A stretch of 7,716 bases of DNA from an uncultured Treponema sp. (GCA_937915735.1 CALGGS010000064.1:1-7716); one strand, 5' to 3'. Counted from the first letter of the stretch, positions 1 through 6,781 are shown. The notes: generated by a model from the sequence alone, not told the origin. A program made the numbers and translations.

Positions 1-514
1 TAAAGAAAGCGGCGCAGGAATCAAGGGTATCGAGCTTTGAAAGCAGGTCTTTTTTAAGGTTTTCGCCTTCCCGCTTGCGGTCGCTTATAAAGTTCTCGAA
101 GACCTCATTAAAAACGCCCTCGATTTTAGACCAGTAAGTGTCTGCGTCGTATTCGTGGGTGATGTTGAGGACTCCTTCCTGACCTACGATAAGGGAAAGG
201 GGAATGTCCTCAGCCGTTTTTCCAAGGGCAAGGGCAATCTGGCCGATGGCCTCGGCGTACATTTTCGCCGCCTGGGGGTCTGCGCTCACCTTTGCCGTGC
301 TTGCCATATCCTTTACGCGGATTGTCACATCCACCTTGCCGCGGACGATTTTTTCTGAAATGATTTTCCTGATTTTTGATTCAAGAGGATTCAGGTAATA
401 CGGAATGTTTATGTTTAAATCTAAAAAGCGGTTGTTTACGCTCTTTATTTCGACACTAATCTGAGTGTCTTCGATAACGGATTCCTTGAACCCGTAGCCT
501 GTCATGCTGTTCAT
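1..514 (-). CDS. yicC: YicC/YloC-family endoribonuclease, N-terminal 171 codons (runs off the left edge)
   Basis: My own translation from the ATG at 514 gives 171 codons with no stop before the window edge, so the C-terminal part is missing. The start MNSMTGYGF, the motif SVNNRFLDLN (residues 25-34) and RGKVDV (58-63) are hallmarks of the YicC N-terminal domain. Full-length relatives are about 290 residues, so roughly 40% is absent, including the conserved C-terminal domain. Known family members are ring-forming endoribonucleases that act on RNA in the cytoplasm. The start at 514 is preferred over the internal ATG at 505 because relatives carry a few residues before SMTGYG. No good Shine-Dalgarno precedes it (the upstream bases read TACTGAAAAA). 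It lies 12 nt after the M23 peptidase stop, so co-transcription or coupled translation is likely. The neighbouring RNB exoribonuclease gene fits a role in RNA turnover. The family call is confident; the substrate in this organism is unknown. Confidence 0.92.
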   Translation of the reverse strand, partial: MNSMTGYGFKESVIEDTQISVEIKSVNNRFLDLNINIPYYLNPLESKIRKIISEKIVRGKVDVTIRVKDMASTAKVSADPQAAKMYAEAIGQIALALGKTAEDIPLSLIVGQEGVLNITHEYDADTYWSKIEGVFNEVFENFISDRKREGENLKKDLLSKLDTLDSCAAFF

Positions 515-526
515 TTTTTCAGTATA

Positions 527-1537
527 TCACATTTCATCGCTAAAGGCAAAATCTTCTGTCATAAAATCAGGACTAATCGCTTCCATGTTCAGCCGAACCT
601 CCCAATGGAGATGAGGTCCCGTCGCAAGCCCTGTACAGCCGGAAAGACCTATTAACTCGCCTTTTTCGACAATCTGGCCCAGGCTAACCTTCATCTCGTC
701 CATGTGATAATAAAGCGAGTAAAGGCCCGGAAGATGCTCAACGCAAATGCTCCAGCCCGTAGTGATTCTGTTTTCCGCCATAACGACCTTTCCCCGCCCA
801 CAGGCTCTAACCTCGCTTCCAGTCGGAATTCCATAATCGATTCCGTAATGAAGGCTCGTTGATGATTTTCCGTTGCTATAGGCAAAAACCCGCCTGTCTC
901 CAAAAAATGAAGTTCTTCTTGTAGCGGGATTCGGAGGCACAAAGCGGGAAGTCTCGTAAACTGAGCCGTAATTCTTTGAGCCAAGGATTGCATTCAGTCG
1001 CTCAATCTGATTTTTTCGCTCGTCAGAATTGTTTGTCCTGATTGCTGTGTTCGTCGCATTCAAGGGAATTGTCTCGGAAATGAATTCCTTTTCAATGATT
1101 TTTATTGGAACTGAGATATGCTCTTCTGTTTTTCCCAGTGCAGAGAAAGAAATTTTCGCCACATAATCGCCAGTTTTTGCATAGGTTGAAAGAGGAACGG
1201 CACTTAGAAGCGAGAGATTTACGATTTTCGCCGTCTTATTATAAGAAATTTCGTAAAGCTTTGCTTTTGCGACAGTCTTTTCAGTCAGATTTCCGTTTTC
1301 AAGGACTCGATAAAGCTCCAAAGCACCACTGTCAAAAAGCCTTTCACCCAGATTCTTTATAAACTTTTTATTTTTCGTCTCAAGGTTCAGCCTGACAAAA
1401 ACCGCGTCCCCTGGCTGTAATAAGTCCTTGTAAAAAACATTAAGATTATAATCCTGATATTTTATGGATTTTTTTTCAGCAAAAAGAGAAAAAGTAAAAA
1501 TCAAAAGAAAAAGTGAGAGCAAGATATTTTTTTTCAT
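527..1537 (-). CDS. Secreted M23-family (LytM-type) peptidoglycan metallopeptidase
   Basis: This 336-residue protein begins with a clear signal peptide: MKKN, a hydrophobic core at about residues 5-19, and likely cleavage after LFA at residue 20. It is therefore exported to the periplasm or envelope. Residues 21-150 look beta-rich and Ig-like, residues 150-205 form a linker, and the M23 domain spans about 208-315. The expected zinc ligands are visible: H230 and D234 (HYGIDYG) and H311 (GPHLHWE, 307-313). The catalytic histidines are H278 (YYHMD) and H309. FFGDRRVF at 211-218 is the usual entry motif. By family knowledge such enzymes cut cross-linking peptides in peptidoglycan during growth, division or flagellar insertion, or bind wall when inactive; here all catalytic residues are present, so activity is inferred. 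The start at 1537 is supported by a GGGG run at 1545-1548, 7 nt upstream. The start contains an A8 run. It follows the RNB gene by 27 nt and precedes yicC by 12 nt. Confidence 0.95.
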   Translation of the reverse strand: MKKNILLSLFLLIFTFSLFAEKKSIKYQDYNLNVFYKDLLQPGDAVFVRLNLETKNKKFIKNLGERLFDSGALELYRVLENGNLTEKTVAKAKLYEISYNKTAKIVNLSLLSAVPLSTYAKTGDYVAKISFSALGKTEEHISVPIKIIEKEFISETIPLNATNTAIRTNNSDERKNQIERLNAILGSKNYGSVYETSRFVPPNPATRRTSFFGDRRVFAYSNGKSSTSLHYGIDYGIPTGSEVRACGRGKVVMAENRITTGWSICVEHLPGLYSLYYHMDEMKVSLGQIVEKGELIGLSGCTGLATGPHLHWEVRLNMEAISPDFMTEDFAFSDEM

Positions 1538-1544
1538 AGAATTA

Positions 1545-1548
1545 CCCC
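1545..1548 (-). promoter_or_regulatory. Shine-Dalgarno site of the M23 peptidase gene
   Basis: On the minus strand GGGG precedes the ATG at 1537 by 7 nt, inside the 27-nt gap after the RNB stop. It supports this start, which is also where the signal peptide begins. Confidence 0.6.
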
Positions 1549-1564
1549 GAAAAATTCTGCTTCT

Positions 1565-3472
1565 TTACACAATCGAAAAAGTCACTTCAAGATTCGGTAA
1601 GTCAATTTTTCCGACTTTTAGCATGACTTTTCCATTTAAATCGACGGGTGCCTCCCCGCCAATCACGGTCTCCATTCCAAGGGCTGTAATGAAATACAAA
1701 GCCCTGCTCTGCTGCCTGTCAACGCAAATCGCTTCTCCAGTCCATTCCGGATGCTCCAAAAGATAAACGAGGGTCCAGTGAGTGCGGCTGTTTCGCTCCG
1801 CTTTTTTAGAAGCCTGCATTGCTTCCTCTCCCTCGCTCATCCGCATAAGCATTGTGTCCTTATCGATTAATTTTTCGCCCTTTAAAAACGCCCTGAGCTG
1901 CTCATGGCCCAGCAAATCACCGTAACGGCGCAGAGGAGAAGTGACCTGAGAATACATTCCGACACCAAGACCGCCGTGACTTGAAGGAGTTACATTTACA
2001 TTTCTTTTTCGCATACATTTTCTGAGTCTGAACTGACCGGCCAAGCCTTCAGGGAGTTCTTTCGGAATGTCGGGAGTTTCAGCGGAAATAAAGGGGAATG
2101 GAATATTGTTTTTAAAAGCGAATTTCGCCGCTCCCTCACCCGCAAGAACCATCGCCTCGCGGACGACATCACCACTTTCGAAATGAGGGACCTCCTCAAA
2201 ATTAACTTCTTTTGTCTCGGCATTAACAGTAAGATGAATTTCCGGAATCGAAATATTCACAGCCCCCTTCTTTAGCCGCCGCTCAAAATTACGGCGGGCA
2301 ATGTCAAAAAGAGGCTTTAGCTCAGGACTGTCCTTTAATTCATCTGCCTTTTCGTATGTAAGCCTTTTTACATCGACAATCGTCCTTAAGACCTCACAAT
2401 CCTCAAGCTCGCCATTTTCTCCAAGCTTGATTTTAAAACTTAAGGCACGGCTTTCCTCACGAAGCCCCAAAGCGTAATCCTCAAGGCAGTCCTCGCTAAG
2501 CATTCGCGCCGCACCCTCCGGAAGGTAAAGAGTTGCGCCACGACCACGGGCAACCTTGTCAATTTCTGAGTCTGGAAGAACGAATGAAGCCGGGTCCGCT
2601 ATATGAACCCACAAAAATTCACCATCAAATGCAATCGCATCGTCAGGGTCAGTTGACCAGGGGCTGTCTATTGCATAAGAAAGGCCAGGAACACGAACCC
2701 TATCTTCTTCGGGAGGAGTTCCCAAGCCAAGCGTCGCGCTTTTTGCACTGAGCCCCAGTCTGATTGGATAGGGATTTTTCGTAATCGGCCATATTTTTGT
2801 ATCCAAAAGGAGCTTATGTGCCTTTTCGGGAGTTTCCTTAAAGCCCGCTTCTTTCATCGTCCTGCTTTTGTCTGTCGTACCAAGGGCAAGAGACTCAACA
2901 TCGCTCATAAATTTTGAGTCTTCCGGTAAAAGTTTTTTATTCTTCAAGCGCTCTATAAAGGCCGAGCGAATTTCTTCTGCGTGCTCCTTTTCATAAGCCT
3001 TTTTCTTTAACTCTTCGATTTTTCCAAGGCTTCTCGGAATGAAAAAAATCTGGTTGCCACGCAAAACTTCCTCGAACTCAAAAGAATTTTTCAGCTCACA
3101 GTAAATGCCCCAGCTTTCATCAGCCTTAAGCTCCCCTCGAATAAGAGAAGCAAGCTCTGAAAAACTCTGCTCAAGGCTCGCAGTTTCGTCGTCACTCAGC
3201 AAAAGCTCGTGAATTTCTTTAATCTGACTCTTAACTTCTGAGCCTTCCTTTGCCGCATTTTCACTAAAATCTAAAAGGGCGTCTATATTTTTTGCCTCGC
3301 CCTCGCACAATAAAATTACATCTTTTTCACGCACCTTTTGATTTGCGTATACGGCTTTTTTTCCGCTGGCAGTGGCACGGCTAACGCACCAGTTCACCAG
3401 GAATTTATCGCCGTCCCGTTCACCGACCAAGGCACAGGTATTTTTGTAGATTACGACAGAATTTTTTTGCAT
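1565..3472 (-). CDS. RNase II/RNB-domain 3'-5' exoribonuclease
   Basis: This 635-residue protein has an RNB catalytic domain at about residues 260-560. The motif IDSPWSTDPDDAIAF holds D269, D275, D277 and D278 with the same spacing as the four metal-binding aspartates of E. coli RNase II (201, 207, 209, 210). Further family motifs are HIADP (290-294), TLYLPEGAARMLSED (314-328) and TSPLRRYGDL (511-520). Enzymes of this class degrade single-stranded RNA processively from the 3' end in the cytoplasm. The ends are unusual: residues 1-250 show no obvious cold-shock pair and instead open with a short SH3-like stretch (VVIYKNTCALVGERDGDKF), as in plastid, cyanobacterial or mitochondrial RNB proteins; the last 65 residues are a short, poorly recognisable S1-like tail. 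I therefore do not assign rnb or rnr. The start at 3472 directly follows the TAA of the glycosyltransferase, with GGGGGA upstream, indicating translational coupling. Confidence 0.93.
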   Translation of the reverse strand: MQKNSVVIYKNTCALVGERDGDKFLVNWCVSRATASGKKAVYANQKVREKDVILLCEGEAKNIDALLDFSENAAKEGSEVKSQIKEIHELLLSDDETASLEQSFSELASLIRGELKADESWGIYCELKNSFEFEEVLRGNQIFFIPRSLGKIEELKKKAYEKEHAEEIRSAFIERLKNKKLLPEDSKFMSDVESLALGTTDKSRTMKEAGFKETPEKAHKLLLDTKIWPITKNPYPIRLGLSAKSATLGLGTPPEEDRVRVPGLSYAIDSPWSTDPDDAIAFDGEFLWVHIADPASFVLPDSEIDKVARGRGATLYLPEGAARMLSEDCLEDYALGLREESRALSFKIKLGENGELEDCEVLRTIVDVKRLTYEKADELKDSPELKPLFDIARRNFERRLKKGAVNISIPEIHLTVNAETKEVNFEEVPHFESGDVVREAMVLAGEGAAKFAFKNNIPFPFISAETPDIPKELPEGLAGQFRLRKCMRKRNVNVTPSSHGGLGVGMYSQVTSPLRRYGDLLGHEQLRAFLKGEKLIDKDTMLMRMSEGEEAMQASKKAERNSRTHWTLVYLLEHPEWTGEAICVDRQQSRALYFITALGMETVIGGEAPVDLNGKVMLKVGKIDLPNLEVTFSIV

Positions 3473-4342
3473 TTATTTCCCCCAGTTCTCGACCAAATCA
3501 AGAGCATCCCGTTTAAATCTATATGTATTTTGAGAGACCCATTCCCTCGCTTCCTTAAATCTTCTCAGCGCCTCAAAAAAACCACAGGATGAGCTTCCCC
3601 AAAAAGCAAAAAATGAAGATACGGGAATTTCTCCGTGGTCTAAATAAAAACGCGGAACGAGATTTTTTAAATAAAATCTGTTTGAATATTGACTGGCTCC
3701 TGTTTCCATAATCGGAACTTCAGTATTGTAAGACAGGCTGAATGCAGTTGAAAATGAAATTCTTTCGCCCCAAAGCCACGCACGGAAAGAAAAATCAAGG
3801 TTTTGCCAATATTGTGAGCGAATCGTGTAATCAAATCCGCCAAGATTTATGAATTTTTTGCGGTTAAAAAGGCTTATATTGTCAAAAGGAAAAAGGTTTG
3901 CGCTTCCGTCAGAAACGACCGAAGTAGAAAGAACCTTTAACGCCGCTTTTTTTATTGAAGGAGAGAAAAGCACCGGAAAAGCGAAATTTTCAAGACCTAC
4001 AAGGCGAGGCGTTATGCAAAAGGTCTCGTTTTCCGTAAGATTTTTTGCAAGTGTTGGTGTCAGTATATCATTAGTAAAATTTATAGAGTCCCGGAGAATA
4101 AGAACATAATCAGAATTTGATTCGCTTACGGCAATGTTGATTAGCTCACCGTCCGTCGTGCTTTCGTGGGGAATAATAACCTTAACAAAGGGAAACTTTT
4201 TTGAAAAATCATAAAGATTATAATTATCAGTATCAGCTTCGATTGAAATTATCTCTGAAAAACCGCAGTGCATAAGGTTCTCAATCATCTTTGAGCGATA
4301 AGAGGACCAGCTTTTGTTGATGATAACAGCGCAAATGTTCAT
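3473..4342 (-). CDS. Family-2-like glycosyltransferase, with altered metal-binding motif
   Basis: From the ATG at 4342 the protein has 289 residues. MNICAVIINKSW looks like the first beta strand of a GT-A fold. INIAVSESNSDYVLILRDS (69-86) matches the family segment that normally ends in a DxD metal-binding motif, but here it reads R84-D85-S86. LFNRKKFINLGGFD (158-171) and QNLDFSFRAWLWGERI (180-195) match the acceptor-side half of GT2 enzymes, where the protein meets a GGFDE and an ED-like region. There is no signal peptide or membrane segment, so it is probably cytosolic. Family members transfer sugars from nucleotide donors to glycans, lipids or proteins; donor and acceptor here are unknown. 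The start is uncertain: ATGs at 4384 (16 nt after the upstream stop) and 4447 (47-nt overlap) are in frame, and none has a convincing Shine-Dalgarno. I chose 4342 because the fold begins there. The gene directly follows the spiro-SPASM gene, suggesting joint function. Confidence 0.75.
   Translation of the reverse strand: MNICAVIINKSWSSYRSKMIENLMHCGFSEIISIEADTDNYNLYDFSKKFPFVKVIIPHESTTDGELINIAVSESNSDYVLILRDSINFTNDILTPTLAKNLTENETFCITPRLVGLENFAFPVLFSPSIKKAALKVLSTSVVSDGSANLFPFDNISLFNRKKFINLGGFDYTIRSQYWQNLDFSFRAWLWGERISFSTAFSLSYNTEVPIMETGASQYSNRFYLKNLVPRFYLDHGEIPVSSFFAFWGSSSCGFFEALRRFKEAREWVSQNTYRFKRDALDLVENWGK
3478..3483 (-). promoter_or_regulatory. Shine-Dalgarno site of the RNB gene inside the preceding gene
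   Basis: Reading the minus strand, GGGGGA is followed by AATAA and then the ATG at 3472, a 5-nt spacing. The site lies within the last codons of the upstream glycosyltransferase and includes the first A of its lysine codon before the stop. Stop and start are adjacent (TAAATG). This fixes the RNB start and suggests that ribosomes finishing the upstream gene can reinitiate here. Confidence 0.7.
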
Positions 4343-4400
4343 TTTTATGTCAGGAACATTTTCTTTACCACCGAGAATCGTCATACTTATGAAATGCTGG

Positions 4401-5978
4401 TTAAAAATTGAAGGTATAGAATTCATCGCAGATTTTACAGTCTTCATTTTCCAGATGAGCTTTTAAGCTTTCGTCCAGTTTTGCCCAGATTTTTTCAATT
4501 CCGTCAGAGAAAACGTTTCCTGCCGCATTTTCATGGGCAAGCTGAAAGCAAACCGGAACCGTTCCGCAAGACAGAATCGTCATATCACGGCGCAAATGCC
4601 AGCATGGAATTCGGTTTACGGGAGAAAGGTCAGCAGATTTTAACTCAGGGAGCTTTTTGCAGAAAGAATTGTACTTTTGGATAATCAGCTCGCCCTTTGA
4701 CGGGGAGTCCTTTTCTTTCCAGAAGCGGTAAAAGGACTCAAGCTCGCTTTCGTTTGTTTTCATTCGCATAAATTGGGGATAAACCTTTCCTTCAAAATAT
4801 TTTTCAAGAACAGAAACAGAATTCAGCGCCTTTTCAAAATCTTCTTCAGGACAATTATGAATTTTGGAGTACGAAGCCTTGTTCACAGAATCAAGGTAAA
4901 TTATCCAGTTGACCTCGGCATTTTTTTGAGAAGAAAGTTCCGAGATTTTTTCGGCAAGGCCTTCGGTAACCAAAAGGCCGTCAGTCTCGACTAAGAGTGA
5001 AATTTTATGATTTTCGTCATTTTGACTTATGATTTCGCCAGCAATAGCCAAAAATTCCGGATTTAAAAGTGGCTCGCCGAAGGCTGAGACTGAAACGACC
5101 GCATTTTCAGAAAAACCTTTTATCTGAGAAAGGATTTTTTTGAAATCATCAAGAGCCATAAAAGCCTTTGAAGACGGATTTTTTTGAACAGATTCAAGAC
5201 TGTAGCAATACTTGTGGTTGTATTTTGAGGAAATCTGAATATTATAGAAAGCAGGGACAGTTTTTAGTACGGAAACAGACGCCTTTGCAAGATTTGAAAG
5301 GGCGTAAGCATCTGACATATCGATTTTTTGAGCTTTTGCCTCGCACCAAAGATTTTTACAGGCCAAAAAATTGATTTTTGACGAACATTCAAAATTAAGG
5401 CGGAGCAAGCGGTAGTCCTCGTCGGCAATCAGGGTTTCAATTTCAAAGGAATTTATGTCTCCCCTCATAAGTGAAAAAATCGCTTCACGGTCAACTTTTT
5501 TTTCGCCCTCAGATTTTAAAGTCGTCCTTGAAAACTCAGAAAGGATCGCACTACTTCCGCTTTCGATAATTTCAGGAGTAAGTCCGTAAGGGAAACCGTC
5601 TGCAAAAGAATATTCAGCTGCATAATTTTCGTGAAGGGAGAGAAGCTCGGCCGTAAGCTTTTCGTTTAAAAAAGGAGTGTCAGCGAATGAGACAAGGGCA
5701 TTTTTTGCGGAATTCTTTTTGAGATTTTCAGATATTTGAGAGATGAAAAGTGATTTTGTCCAGTTTTCTTGGGAAAGGGAGTCAATTTTAGGATTTTCTG
5801 AGATTATTTTAGAAACAAGAGCTTCAGAAGCTGAATTTTTTTTCGTAAAGACGAGAACCCGTTCGCCGAATTTTTGGGCGAATTCAAGAACTTTCTCAAA
5901 AGCGGATTTTCCGTCAAAAACTTTTTCAAATGCGTGCGTTGTAAGCTCTGCGCCATACAAAATCACAAGATTTTCCAT
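4401..5978 (-). CDS. Spiro-SPASM protein: nucleotidyltransferase-like region, degenerate radical-SAM region, SPASM domain
   Basis: This 525-residue protein matches the spirochete-restricted spiro-SPASM family. Residues 1-145 resemble SpsF/MobA-like nucleotidyltransferases (VILYGAEL at the start, FDGKSAFEKVLEFA, and SFADTPFLNEKL at 97-108). Residues 242-420 resemble a radical-SAM barrel: SAFGEPLLNPEF (298-309) is like the GGEP motif, followed by VETDGLLV and WIIYLDSVNKASYSKIH. However, the expected CxxxCxxC site reads YNHKYCYS (253-260), so the canonical cluster cannot form there. The C-terminal SPASM domain looks intact: C459 (IPCWHLRRDM), C471, C477 (CGTVPVC), GNVFSDGIEKIW (487-498) and C514-x-x-C517. 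SPASM domains bind auxiliary Fe-S clusters. The reaction is unknown; transfer or handling of a nucleotide-activated group is only an inference. The ATG at 5978 lacks a Shine-Dalgarno but is where the first beta strand starts. A glycosyltransferase gene follows immediately. Confidence 0.88.
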   Translation of the reverse strand: MENLVILYGAELTTHAFEKVFDGKSAFEKVLEFAQKFGERVLVFTKKNSASEALVSKIISENPKIDSLSQENWTKSLFISQISENLKKNSAKNALVSFADTPFLNEKLTAELLSLHENYAAEYSFADGFPYGLTPEIIESGSSAILSEFSRTTLKSEGEKKVDREAIFSLMRGDINSFEIETLIADEDYRLLRLNFECSSKINFLACKNLWCEAKAQKIDMSDAYALSNLAKASVSVLKTVPAFYNIQISSKYNHKYCYSLESVQKNPSSKAFMALDDFKKILSQIKGFSENAVVSVSAFGEPLLNPEFLAIAGEIISQNDENHKISLLVETDGLLVTEGLAEKISELSSQKNAEVNWIIYLDSVNKASYSKIHNCPEEDFEKALNSVSVLEKYFEGKVYPQFMRMKTNESELESFYRFWKEKDSPSKGELIIQKYNSFCKKLPELKSADLSPVNRIPCWHLRRDMTILSCGTVPVCFQLAHENAAGNVFSDGIEKIWAKLDESLKAHLENEDCKICDEFYTFNF

Positions 5979-6048
5979 AACAAAATTATAGCGAAAACTA
6001 TAAAAAATTAAAAGTGATTAAATTTTTACCTTAATGAAGCTGAATTTA
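5979..6048 (-). promoter_or_regulatory. AT-rich intergenic gap with candidate -10 box for the spiro-SPASM operon
   Basis: This 70-nt gap is the only sizeable space in the run. On the minus strand a perfect TATAAT lies at 5990-5985, six bases before the ATG at 5978, so transcription would start at or next to the A of the start codon. No convincing -35 is seen; TTTTAA at 6013-6008 has the right 17-nt spacing but matches only half of TTGACA. There is no purine-rich ribosome site before the ATG, in line with a leaderless transcript. The remainder is A/T-rich and could also end the metG-cbiL message: a weak A/T-only stem with a bulge sits at about 6004-6028. Chance matches are easy in such sequence. 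Confidence 0.35.
5986..6003. repeat. Short inverted repeat overlapping the candidate -10 box
   Basis: The arms at 5986-5991 (TTATAG) and 5998-6003 (CTATAA) are perfect 6-bp complements around a 6-nt loop. Read on the minus strand the stem is followed by TTTTG. It may be a weak terminator for the cbiL transcript, a small operator over the promoter, or chance in A/T-rich DNA. Only one G-C pair supports the stem. Confidence 0.3.
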
Positions 6049-6765
6049 TTAAAGCACGATAATCACAGAAAGATAAGAATTTTTAAAATCTTCTTCGCTC
6101 ATTGAGAAAATTTCTTTTCCGACGAAAATTTTCTCGCCTTCCATTCCCGCCTTCTGTACCAGCGAAGCGTTTTGAATAAGGTTTTCTTTTTCTAACAACA
6201 GGAGGATTTCTTTTAAATGGCGAGCCATTTTCATAAGGACTTTAGTTCCCCCGTTATGAAGGTCTGATAGCAATTTTCCATTCTCAAAAAAGGAATCGCC
6301 AGGAATCACGGTAAGTTTTTCGTCCTTTTCACAAAGAGAAAGGTTTAAAAGTGAAGAAGCGGCGGAAAAAGAATTCACGCCTGAGATAAATTTTACTTTA
6401 AAGCCATGATTCTCGACGATTTTTGCAGTTCTGGCAGCTGATGAATAAAGGGAGACATCTCCAATTGAAAGAAGAGCCACAGATTTTCCGTTCTTTAAGA
6501 AGGCTTCTGCTTCAAGGGAAATTTTTTTATATTCATCTTTTCGCTTTTTTTCATCATCCGTCATCGAAAATGAACAGGCGACGAGCGTTTTTTGAGAAAG
6601 CTCAATAGCCGAAACAGAGGAAACAGCTTTAAGGGCAATCGAATTTTTAGAAGTTTTAGGATAAAAAATCACATCACACTCTTTTAAAACCCGAATTGCC
6701 TTTAAAGTGAGTTCTTCAAAATCGCCAGGACCTGTACTTACAGCATAAAAAATCGGCGCAGGCAT
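6049..6765 (-). CDS. cbiL: Precorrin-2 / cobalt-factor-II C20-methyltransferase (CbiL/CobI-like)
   Basis: From the ATG at 6765 the protein has 238 residues, the usual length for this family. It shows the tetrapyrrole methylase pattern in order: FYAVSTGPGD (6-15), CDVIFYPKTSKNSIALKAV (30-48, a CbiL-like segment), SIGDVSLYSSAARTAKIV (100-117, S-adenosylmethionine loop), FISGVNSFSAASSLLNLSL (126-144), KMARHLKEI (169-177), and a C-terminal YLSVIIVL. The enzyme adds the C20 methyl group to the macrocycle in vitamin B12 (cobalamin) synthesis, in the cytosol, using S-adenosylmethionine. The open frame continues to an ATG at 6903, but that region overlaps the metG 3' end in another frame and carries no family sequence. 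An ATG at 6798 is also possible. The chosen start is 16 nt after the metG stop; the ribosome site is weak. No other cobalamin genes are visible in the window, so the gene is either part of a scattered pathway or specialised. Confidence 0.82.
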   Translation of the reverse strand: MPAPIFYAVSTGPGDFEELTLKAIRVLKECDVIFYPKTSKNSIALKAVSSVSAIELSQKTLVACSFSMTDDEKKRKDEYKKISLEAEAFLKNGKSVALLSIGDVSLYSSAARTAKIVENHGFKVKFISGVNSFSAASSLLNLSLCEKDEKLTVIPGDSFFENGKLLSDLHNGGTKVLMKMARHLKEILLLLEKENLIQNASLVQKAGMEGEKIFVGKEIFSMSEEDFKNSYLSVIIVL

Positions 6766-6781
6766 ATCAGCAAGCTTACTT

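Noticed and set aside
155..398. Two plus-strand open frames (155-358 and 204-398)
   Set aside because: They lie wholly inside the yicC coding region, have no recognisable family sequence, and the opposite strand carries clear YicC motifs.
1464..1535. A8 runs at the start of the M23 gene as a phase-variation switch
   Set aside because: Eight-base runs are frequent in such A/T-rich signal peptide regions and the frame is intact; nothing else points to switching.
1464..1766. Plus-strand open frame spanning the M23/RNB junction
   Set aside because: It is the complement of the signal peptide and RNB C-terminus, with low-complexity lysine-rich start; no domain or ribosome site supports it.
4343..4447. 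Longer start for the glycosyltransferase at 4447
   Set aside because: It would overlap the SPASM-coding end by 47 nt and adds residues with no family similarity; the GT-A fold begins at the ATG at 4342.
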